Source: Euryodendron excelsum
Lineage: Eukaryota; Streptophyta; Magnoliopsida; Ericales; Pentaphylacaceae
Reading direction: 5' to 3'
DNA: 64,000 bases
NCBI GenBank assembly: GCA_033060915.1
Contig: CM065394.1
Span: forward strand, 24,958,501 to 25,022,500
Under the pieces are notes generated by a model. That model had not been told where the DNA came from and did not search any database. It saw only the letters and a program-made list of their open reading frames with translations. This document shows positions 55,095 through 64,000 of the stretch, one piece after another; the first letter of the stretch is position 1; the number at the start of each line of letters is the position of its first letter. The position numbers were made by a program, and so were the translations under genes.

Positions 55095-56874
55095 TGATTA
55101 CACCCTAAAAATGTAATCATAAGCCCTTAATTCGCACCTTGTTAGATGTAGATTGTAGTTAATTGTCTTAGTTTAGTTTCATATTTGATCCATTGTGTTT
55201 CTTGTGTGTTTTGTAAGTTATAGGAGCTAATAAAGGCAAATAGACGCAAAGAATGATCAAGGCGGGTTCAAAATGAGCAAGCCAGTGATGAAAAGTCCAA
55301 CCTGTCTTGATATTTTCACCATAACTTCTCACTTCGATATCTGATTGAGCCTATTTTTGCGTCATTGGAAAGAAGACTTTAGGAGCTACAACTTTACCTT
55401 TAATGTGCATCGGCTAAATCGAGCTCTAAGGTGGTCAAAATCGAGCTGAAAAGTTACTGTGTCGAATAGTGGTGAATAGTATCCGTCTGAACAGTGCGTT
55501 CGAACGGTACTGTTCACCGTTTGAATGGTTATTGTTCATCGGACGATAAACAGTGACCATCTGAAAAGTGCGTCCAAACGGTGAATAGTGCAACCGAACA
55601 GTGAATAGTGCATCCAGACGTAAACAGTACTCGTCCGAACGCACTTTAGACGGCCATCAGACGCACTGTCTGATGATCGTTCGGACGGTTACTATACATT
55701 CAGAATGCATTTTTGCGTTTGAAGCTGCATTTTTAGGGGTTTTTCGTAGAGTTTTTGAGGATTAGGGTTAGTTTTAGCAACGGGGTGGCGGGAGAAGCTC
55801 CAAAGAGGTTGGTTTTTTCATTTTTATTTATTTTTATCTTAGATTTCACTTTGTAATTGTAGTATAAATGTAAAACTTGTAGTTTTGTTTGATTGTATTA
55901 TATTATATTTTCTTTCACTCTCTTGTATTTTTTTTTTCTTGTACCCAAACACAATTTAATTTCAAGTAATTTTTAGTTTAAATCTTTACATACTTTGTTT
56001 CCATTTTTCATGTTTTTATTATGAGTTTAATTAGCTAGTTTTTATATTAGGTTCAAATGTGAAAATCACCCAAATAATCCAAGGAATTCAATGGAGATAT
56101 CTTATGAATTAATTGTCATATTTTCCTAAAATTTGAATTTCTAGTAATTAGATGTGGAATTTTAGAAAACCTAGATTATTGACTACGTTTGGGAATTTTT
56201 ATCACTCAAATCAATGGTATTAATTTAGGACTGTTGACTAGACAAAAATTCCACAATTGCTAGAAGTTCATTTCCAACAATTGATTGAAGATGACTTAGA
56301 AAACCTAGGTTATTGACTATGTTTGGCTAATCAATGCACAAACCACAAATTTGGTATTGACTGAGTTGAATCGATGTTATTAACCTTTGATTTCCCATTG
56401 AACATGTATCTAATTTCAATTGCTTGAGAATTATCGGTTTTCAAAGTTAAATGTTGTGTTTGATTTGAGTTATAAACCCCATTGGAAACCTTAGATGAAA
56501 TTGAGTGATTGGATCATTTGAGCCCAATTTACTTTTAATTGCTTTAAGTTTAATTTCATTTGGCTTTACTTTAATTGTCTAGTGTTAATTGCTTTCATTT
56601 TCATTGTAATAGGTTAGTAATTCAAAAAAACATCAAAAACTCAAAGGATTTTCGGTCTATTTTATTTTCTTTCTTTAATTTTAGATTCGATTCACTTAAT
56701 GGCAATTGGATCCTAGTTAGGTTAGTGTGAGGTGAGTGCTAGAGCCTTTATTGAGCTAGGTCTCTTGAGAGAGAATGATACCAGATTATTACCGGTTTAT
56801 ACTTCATTGCGACTCCCGTACTCTTGTGAGGTACTAACTCCATTTGTAGGAAAACCGCATTTGGGGGCGAGTAA
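55095..56874 (+). repeat. Athila-like right LTR
   Basis: Near-parallel to 49294-51064 with scattered substitutions and small indels. It is preceded by a GTTGGGGGT polypurine-like tract at 55084-55092. The terminal CA is changed to AA. Confidence 0.9.
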
Positions 56875-58125
56875 ATAATCTCACAAAGTTATGTCCATTT
56901 TATTCGGCATGTGTCAGTTTTGGCAGATTAAAGGACTTAGTAGATTTTGGTAATTTTCAGCTATTGCATTACATTAGGAGCTTAATTGAGGTTATCATAT
57001 GCTATTTCTAATATATCATGTTAGTTATATGACTTGTTTGGGGGTGTATGCATTATGTTCAAGTATTATGACAAAATTATACATTAAGTTTCCTAAACTA
57101 ACACGGTTGTGGTGATAGAAGCTAACGGATGGTAAGATCCTTCAACGACATCAAAGGAGTGATATTTGTCATAGTGTGTGTGTGCGGTGACATGTGAGAA
57201 TTGAGATAATCTTATTCATATAGAAGTAAATGTATTGTTTGTATTGTTATGAATGTCGGTGTTGATTGTGGGAATATAGATAGTCTTATTCATATTGAAT
57301 TGCTTGATGATTTTCTATAACATGATATTAATGATGGTATATGTGAGGTGACATATGAGATGACATTAGAGGTTATATTTGAGGTGACATTGCATACCAT
57401 TCATATTATATGCCAATGTACTTCATGGAGAAAGGTTTTGTTGATGTGAGGCCAACCTAAAGATGAATTGATGTGGGGTTGACCTAAAAGGGTGCCGATG
57501 AGGGGCATCCTTGATAATGAGCCATCACTCATCGGGCCAATGTTATCTAAACTTGCGTGCACCTGTGGGTGATACATTCATTGCATTGAGGCATTCATGA
57601 TATCTATATATATTGATCATTTATACTTGGATGTGCATTGTGGGTGTTTGCTATCATTTTTTATCAATTTGATTATTTACTTACTGTGAGCATGTTGACT
57701 TTTAACTCATGCCCACATAGACCTTTTTGACAAGTGAGCTAAGGATGGAATTCAGTTCACTGTAGTCCTGGTCGTCACCACAGTGGCGTTCATATTGGTG
57801 TCAGGGGTGTCAAGTCTTGGGGCTGAGCTTTTACTGCTTTACTTCTGTTTCTTGTTGTGTTTTGTATGAGACATTGAGACTTGGTTTTATATATTGCTTT
57901 ATGTCATAACTTTGTAACGATATAAACAACCTATGGTTTACTTTTACTATATAGTACAATATTAGTACATTGCTCTTGTCTATATATCTGTTTAGTCAAT
58001 TTGCAGTTTATTTTTTGGTGTATGATAATGTGTCATTCATTATTATTCGCAGGCACGGTGGCCTATACGATCACGCTCTGCCTAACGTAACATTAATGAT
58101 GTCTAATTAGGTTGGGGGTATGACA
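56875..58125 (+). repeat. Chromovirus 3' LTR, part 3
   Basis: Resumes with ATAATCTCACAAAGTTATGTCC, matching the 5' LTR near 34653. From about 56974 on there is no counterpart in the truncated 5' LTR. Ends GGGTATGACA. Confidence 0.8.
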
Positions 58126-59588
58126 GTTTGTCTACTGTATTCCTTTATCAAGTGATCATCTACACTAGCCACTAGATATCAAATGCAAAGTCAATATCTT
58201 CATGAGTGAATTTGATAAAATTGAACATATAAACACCCATGTAAAGTAAACAAATATGTGTAAGAAGTTCTTTGCAGATACCTCAATCACACTCTCATTC
58301 TTGTAAATAGAATTTGTTGTGAAATGATTGTGGATGACCCACAATGTCATGGATGACATTATTGATACTGTAATTGTAACCAAAGTTTTTGACTTTTTTC
58401 AACCTTTCTCTTATACATAAAGAGAGTTTAGAATAGAAGAGAAACACACAAGAAGCAAAAAGAAAGAAAGAAGAAGAGAGAGAGAATAAAGAAGAGAGAA
58501 GAAAGCAAAGGGTGTAGGTAAAATATTCAAGTTGTATTTTATATTTTGTGCTATGATAGAAATAAAGTCTTGGGTGATCAAGAAGATCTATTCCTAATAG
58601 TTCTGGAAGAACTATCTAACTATCATTTGACTATTCCAAAAGAACTAATTCTATTATATGCCATGTTTGGTTATTTTGTTTGCTTTATATTGCTTTAGTT
58701 TTATAATACGTTATTAGCACAAAGCTTTAAATACTTTGGTAGGCTGACTTCAACTTGTCTTCGCAATTACTTCTGAATCTAGTGTAGTGCTGGAAGTGAT
58801 CTTTATTGGTGGGGAATAGGTATGCACCCTAGTTTGTGAATACATATTATGGTATTATACTTGATAGGTTTGGTATTCCATTACCAGCCGCAATAGTAAC
58901 ATAAAGTGTGTAGCTTTTCGGTGGCTAGCATTTATTAGGATGTTAAGCAAATCACAAGAGAAGTGAATACTATAATATAAGAATATGCATAAATATAATG
59001 TTGCATACATCAATAACATTGACATGAAGTGTCTTTGTATGGATATAGTTGTCCATTGATATATATGGTTGTGTGGGTATGTAGTTTGACAGATTGTCTC
59101 TATTTGAATTTGCATAATTTTGCATGGAGACTTCAACTAGCAGGACCTCTTAGTGGAATAAATAATTAGAACTGCAACTCTCAGTTGCTGGTGGGACATA
59201 TCTGTTCTTTGGATAGAAAGAGGAAAGAATCATCTTCATCTGTTTGTGCCCTTTATACATGACATTGTCCTAACTTATTATGGACCTGGGATATTGATAT
59301 ATCTATTTACATCCTTATTGGATCTTATCTATAATTGTCTAGTGATACCGTTATGCAAGATTATATATATGTTTTCTACAAGTTCCTAACGGACATATCT
59401 ATAATCTATTCTGCCTTATTGACTTTTATTTTATATTTGTCAATATATATTCTTCTTCTTGATAGATCTCCCGTATAAGACTATTATTTGATCGAAGTTC
59501 TATAGTATGTCTTATCTTATATTATTTTTATGTTATCGTGATTTAGATTCTAAAACTTTGTTATCTTGCGGGTATAGCATTCTGAAAA

Positions 59589-59681
59589 TGTCAAACCTTG
59601 CAAAGCTAAAATTTACCGCTTTTAGCATTTTGGGCAAGAACTATTTATCTTGGATAGTTGATGCTAAGATTCATTAGTGTG
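59589..59681 (+). pseudogene. Copia gag, N-terminal fragment
   Basis: Reads MSNLAKLKFTAFSILGKNYL then SWIVDAKIH, the standard start of UBN2-type copia gag (SNLAKLEF...GKNYLSW). The frame is cut five codons later by the SIRE-like solo LTR. Confidence 0.85.
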
Positions 59682-59686
59682 TGAAG

Positions 59687-61513
59687 TGTTGGCCCAAGAA
59701 GGCAACCCAAGAGGGGGGGTGAATTGGGTTTTATAGAATTTATATCAGGAATTGCAACTAAAAGCAGTTTATATATTTTAACAATAATTAATCAAAGTAT
59801 ATATATCAAGCAGGTGAAGTATATATCAATGTATATATTTATGCAAGCATGTATAATGAGCAAATAAGCAAAACAGAGGCAGAAGAGAGGAGCACCAGAT
59901 TTATAGAGGTTCCGCCAATATTGCCCACGTCCTCTCTTCTTCAATCATTTCGAAGGGATTCCACTATGTAACACTCTTTACACAGCTGCTGGTTTTGCTA
60001 CAAGTGCCCAGCTCACTCTTATAAAATCTTATTCCCAAGCTTTCAAAACCCAAGAGAATTTGTCCAAACTTCTCTCAAACTTACAAGTATTTTTACCTAA
60101 GAACACTCAAATTTACAGGTTTACAAACCCACCCAAGTGAAATGAATAAATGTTATACAATGGGTAACTCTCCTAGTGAGTATATGAACAAATACAACTC
60201 AATGAATAACTTTAAATACTCAGCAAAAATATGTGGCAGTTAAGGCATATGAGATTTTAGCTTCAAGCTCTTGATATCAATGATGTAATTGCTCTAATCC
60301 TCTTTGTAGAAGCTGTAAGTATCTTGTATTTAAAGCTATGGATCGATTCTAGCCGTTGGAAAAGTATAAGAGAAGTTTTGGTTGCAGATTGCCCCATACC
60401 GTCTGTTAGAAATATAGCCGTTACTGTCGGGGGTTGACTTTTTTTACAATGAGTCAACTCTTTTTGCAGTTTGCTTCAGGATTTTGCCTTCAGGAGTCGA
60501 CTCATGACTTAAAAGAGTCGACTCTTTTGGGTAGAATCTGCAGACTCAACTCTATGTTCTAATGAGTCGACTCTTTTTACAGCAGGGGTCGACTCTTTTA
60601 GGCAGTCTTCAGAATTTTTATTCTCTGTTAAAATGAGGCGACTCTTTTTATAGAAGGAGTTGACTCTTTTGAGTCTCCAACAGATTTCTAAGGCTATGTT
60701 CGAAAGAGTTGACTCATGAAACTTGAGGAGTCGACTCTTTTTATCAAAATATATGTTTTTGCAGCATTTATCCAATCTTCTCCAAAGTCTCCAATCTTTT
60801 TAAGGATCATCCAAATAAGCTTTTTAAAGCTTGCAAATACTTCTTCAAGGTTAGATGACTCCAAGAACATCTTTAATTCTTTTTAGATGAATTTTCTTCA
60901 TTTTTATTACTTGTAGAGCTCTTCCATCATCAATGCTTCAACCATTTAACCAAGTATTCATCATGATTTTCAAGAGAGTTTTCAAGACTTAAAATCTTCA
61001 TTTCTTCAACTGACTTTCTATCCTTCTTTAAACATCTTCATTTCTAGATTTCTTCTAGAATTCTTCAATCAATATAACTTTTTCATAGACTTTAACAACT
61101 CTTCCAAGAAAAATTTTCAAGTCTTGTGATTTCTTCCATACCTTTAAGACATCTTCAAATTTTTTAAGAAAGCTTCCATGTCTTTGAGTTGGTCTCTTCT
61201 TTTTCTATTCTTGCAAGATATCTTCAAGTCTTTAAGGTCTCCAATCTTTTCAATCAACACTTTTAGCATTTTCATTCTTCTTTTTTGATATCCATCATCT
61301 TGAAATATCTTCATTCTCTTGTAAGATCACCATTGTTGAATGTGTCATCTCATCAAGCTTTTCATTCTTCATTCTAATCTTTGCATCGTGAATCCTCCAT
61401 TTTGATAAGTTTCAAGTCAAGATCTATTTAATAACTACTCTGCACACTAAGTAGAATTATTAGATTATTAAACCATGTTTTGTTATCATCAAAATCAAGG
61501 CATTGACTCAACA
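59687..61513 (+). mobile_element. SIRE/Maximus-like copia solo LTR inserted in the copia gag
   Basis: A 1827-bp unit starts TGTTGGCCCAAGAAGGCAAC and contains AAGAGGGGGGGTGAATTGGG, a hallmark phrase of this LTR family. It ends TTATCATCAAAATCAAGGC... CTCAACA. Flanks are TGAAG (59682-59686) and CGAAG (61514-61518), a target duplication differing by one C/T at a CpG. Gag coding resumes on the far side, so it is a solo LTR. Confidence 0.85.
60451..60737 (+). repeat. Array of GAGTCGACTC palindromes
   Basis: Exact copies at 60494, 60515, 60564 and 60728; near copies at 60451, 60586, 60635, 60657 and 60706. Spacing is irregular (about 20-60 bases), often followed by TTTT. Confidence 0.92.
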
Positions 61514-61518
61514 CGAAG

Positions 61519-62420
61519 GACCTTAGAAATATTATAAAAGAAGAAAATAAAGAATCCTAGTAGGATCATGCAAAAGAATGATTTTTCTTCTCTATCATAT
61601 TCACGAAGAATTGAAACTGAATACCTTATGATAAAAGACCCACTGACACTATGAAAAAATTTAAAGAAGAGATATGAGCACTAGAAGATCATGTTTCTCC
61701 CTAGAGCTCGCTATGATTGGATGCACCTGAGGTTGCACGATTTTAAAGCTGTTAGTGAGTACAATTCTATATTATTTAAAATCAACTCACAATTGAAATT
61801 ATGTGGGCAAAATATTACCGATGAAGATATGTTAGAAAAAATATACTCCACATTTCATGTCTCGAGTGTGCTCTTGTAGTAGCAATATCGAGAGCGGGGT
61901 TTTAAGAAATATTCAGAATTAATTTCATGTCTTCTTTTGGTTGAACAAAATAATGAGCTTCTGATGAAAACTACCAGTCTTGCCCAACTAGCTCTACACT
62001 ATTTCCTGAAGTGAATGCAACCTCATTTTATGGGCGTAGTTATGGACGTGGTTGTGGTAGAAATAATTTTCGTAATCATGGGAGTTACTGTGGAGGTGAT
62101 AGTTATAATTGTTCAAGTTTTCGAATTAAGAATTCCATACCATACCATCAGTAGTGGAACCAATCTAAAACAGAAGAAGAAAAGGAAAAATGTTTACAAA
62201 ATAAATCTCCTAAAAATTATGAAAATATTTGTTACAAGTGTGGTGTGAAAGAACATTGGTCACGTACCTGCCGTATGTCTAAACCATTAGTAGATCTTTA
62301 TCGAGTATCAACAAAATATAAAGGGAAAAGGAAAGAAATAAATTTTACAGATTTTGATGGCTTAGTAGAGTCATTCACCTTGATGTTTCAGATTTCTTTA
62401 CAGATCCTAATGAAAAAATA
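61519..62420 (+). pseudogene. Copia gag, remaining part with zinc knuckle
   Basis: After the solo LTR the frame continues in pieces: FLPRARYDWMHLRLHDFKAV, SEYNSILFKINSQLKLCG, TDEDMLEKIYSTFHVSSVLL, a stop, then KKYSELISCLLLVEQNNELL. A Gly/Arg stretch follows (YGRGCGRNNFRNHG), and the CCHC knuckle CYKCGVKEHWSRTC near 62235-62275. This is the order of UBN2-type gag. Stops and frame changes make it non-functional. Confidence 0.85.
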
Positions 62421-62629
62421 GATCATTTAATTGGTGATGGAAATGTCCACTCCAACTAGTTTTATTTTTTTGGTTCTATATAGTTTGTTATCTTTATCGT
62501 GTCATGTTTTTCTAAGTATGTTTCTTTTTAATAAATGCCTTTGTTACCTTATAAATAAGTAATTTTAATATTTTATATAGAAGTATGGAATCTACCAAAG
62601 TATTAATAACTTCAAAGATGAATGATGGA

Positions 62630-63930
62630 GATATATGTCTAGTAGACAGTGCAACAACTCATTCAATTTTTTGAGAGATAAAATATTTTGTCAGCTTAAC
62701 ATTAGCCAAAAATAACGTTAAGACAATATCTGACACTATAAACTTAAATTAAAGGTTCTGAAAGAGCTAATACATTATTGCCAAAAGGAGCAAAACTCTA
62801 TATTGAACAAAACTTAGTTTTAAAGATATACGTAGTGATGAGTATTATATAGAGATAGCAAATGAAGATAATAAATAATATCTTTACAATACTTCTATTG
62901 TTTCATGCCAGAAGTATATCTTAGAAAAATTTGCTGCTTTCTCTTCTGGATTATATTATACAACTATAAGAATTATAAGATCACCTAAAGTGAAGCACCT
63001 GAAGTGTTTTAACCCAAAAAGTTTTATACTTTGGCATGATCGTCTTGGTCATCTAAGATCAACGATGATGCGTCGAATAATTAAGAACTCACATAGACGT
63101 CCGCTAAAGAACCAAAAGATTCTTTTGACAAATGATTATATATGTACTGTCTATTCCCAAAAAAAAAAAAAAATTAATTGCCAGACCATCTCTTTTGAAA
63201 GTGGTATTTGAATTCCCAACCTTTTTACAAAAAATTCAAAGGGATATATATGGCCCAATACACCTACCATGTGGATCATTCCTTTATTTTATGATTTTAA
63301 TAGATTCATTCACACGATGGTCACATATTTGTTTACTTTCTACTCGTAATGTTGCATTTGCTAGACTTCTTGCTCAAATCATCAGATTACAAGCACAATT
63401 TTCAGATTACCTGATTAAGTTAATACGACTGGATAATGCTGATGAGTTTACATCTCAAGCTCTTGATGATTATTGCATGTCTATAGGGATTGATGTTGAA
63501 CATCTTATCACACATACATACACAAAATTGTGTACCTGAATCTTTTATCAGACCTTTACTTATGAGAATAAAATTACTTGTCTCTACTTAGGGACATGCC
63601 ATATTGCATGCTGCATCTTTGGTCCGTGTTTGACCTACTGCTTACCATGAATATTCACCATTACAACTTATTTTTGGTCAATAACCAAATATTTCATATC
63701 TAAGGGTGGTTTTTGATTGTGTTATATATGTACTAATTACGCCACCACAATGTACAAATATGGGTTCCCAACGTCAATTTGAAATTTATATGTGTTTTGA
63801 TTCTCCATCTATTATTAGATACCTTAAACCTTTAAGCAGAGATATATTCATGGTACGTTTTGTGGATTGTCATTTTGATGAGACACTTTTTTCACTATTA
63901 GGGGGAGATAAGATGCAACTAGAAAAATAA
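62630..63930 (+). pseudogene. Copia protease and integrase remnants
   Basis: Protease: CLVDSATTHSIF (D-S-A catalytic motif) near 62640-62670. GAG-pre-integrase: LWHDRLGHLRSTMMRRIIKN near 63030. Integrase core: IQRDIYGPIHLPCG with the first Asp, DSFTRWSHICLLSTR, and IRLDNADEFTSQAL, where the second catalytic Asp sits in the expected DNGGEF-like place but reads DNADEF. A later segment (about 63700-63930) continues into the integrase/RT linker. Multiple stops and frame breaks. Confidence 0.75.
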
Positions 63931-64000
63931 CATGAGATCACTTGAAATGCTTCCACAGTATCTCATCTTGATTTTTGAATAAATCAATGTGAATCAAAAG

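Larger units (their letters stand above)
49294..56874 (+). mobile_element. Complete non-autonomous Athila-like gypsy element
   Basis: A 7.58-kb element flanked by ATAAT (49289-49293 and 56875-56879). The two LTRs, 49294-51064 (1771 bp) and 55095-56874 (1780 bp), start TGATTACACCCTAAAAATG; the left ends GGGGGCAAGTCA and the right GGGGGCGAGTAA. A primer-binding site and a polypurine-like GTTGGGGG are in place. The 4.0-kb interior has no recognisable protease, RT, RNase H or integrase, so the copy depended on another element's enzymes. Confidence 0.85.
33603..58125 (+). mobile_element. Decayed Ty3/gypsy chromovirus (Tekay/Del-like) with nested insertions
   Basis: The 5' LTR starts TGTGAGACCCTGATTTC; the 3' LTR starts at 43778 with TATGAGACCCTAATCTC (first G changed to A) and ends GGGTATGACA at 58125. 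Order gag, protease, RT, RNase H, integrase, chromodomain on the plus strand identifies a chromovirus. Inserted into it are two solo LTRs of one long-LTR family and one complete Athila-like element, accounting for over 16 kb of the span. The 5-bp flanks (CCTTG and GTTTG) do not match well. Numerous stops in every domain show it is not autonomous. Confidence 0.85.
58316..64000 (+). mobile_element. Decayed Ty1/copia element, 3' end beyond the window
   Basis: A probable 5' LTR begins at about 58316 (TGTTGTGAAATG...). A decayed tRNA-Met-type primer site (TGGTATTATAC, expected TGGTATCAGAGC) lies near 58850, and the leader ends at the gag ATG 59589. Gag (UBN2 type), a CCHC knuckle, protease, GAG-pre-integrase and integrase follow with many stops. 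The RT/RNase H part would be to the right. The LTR limits are uncertain; element type is secure from gag and integrase. Confidence 0.7.

Noticed and set aside
60451..60737. A CRISPR-like or simple tandem repeat array
   Set aside because: Repeat words are only 10 bp, spacing is irregular, and the region is inside a plant LTR.

Overview
This is a plant nuclear genome window, from an angiosperm and most likely a eudicot. The genes are intron-rich and carry canonical GT-AG junctions. Between them lie nested LTR retrotransposons, a LINE, a tRNA-derived SINE and several (GA)n microsatellites. I see no operons, no plasmid or phage features, and no basis in the sequence for naming a species.

Left third (1-29.7 kb) is the genic part. 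From left to right it holds: the first five exons of a NEN-type DEDDh exonuclease gene on the minus strand, running off the left edge; an intronless E/E+ class pentatricopeptide repeat gene (minus); a plastid-type ribulose-phosphate 3-epimerase gene of 8 exons (minus, 9606-18126), whose introns carry two LTR insertions; a broken GT37 xyloglucan-type fucosyltransferase pseudogene (plus, 21342-25641) with a SINE in its intron; and a four-exon Par14/Pin4-type parvulin gene (minus, 27056-28227) with a probable 5'UTR intron. I rebuilt the exons of the intact genes by joining splice sites that keep the reading frame.

Middle (30.6-32.5 kb): an internally deleted arogenate dehydrogenase (TyrA) pseudogene on the minus strand is split by a 5'-truncated LINE in the opposite orientation. 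The LINE has a 14-bp target-site duplication, a poly(A) tail and an unusual 20-bp inverted repeat at its 5' junction.

Right half (33.6-64 kb) is a nested transposon block. The host is a decayed Ty3/gypsy chromovirus (Tekay/Del-like, with a chromodomain remnant) at 33603-58125. Each of its two LTRs independently received a very long (about 4.5 kb) solo LTR of one second family, at different sites. Its 3' LTR also received a complete 7.6-kb non-autonomous Athila-like element with its own 1.77-kb LTRs and no recognisable pol. Next comes a degraded Ty1/copia element (gag, zinc knuckle, protease, integrase) that runs off the right edge; a 1.8-kb SIRE/Maximus-like solo LTR sits inside its gag.

The most interesting non-gene signal is that four different LTR families here each carry a cluster of short, CpG-centred palindromes: GGTGTYGACACC, GAGTCGACTC, TGGCGCCA, and CGTTCGAACG with GAACAGT/ACTGTTC. 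In the first three the cluster lies downstream of a TATA-like sequence. Other points worth checking are the hairpin at the LINE junction, a possible GC-AG terminal intron in the epimerase gene, and a (TC)n microsatellite that begins inside the 5' splice site of the exonuclease gene.
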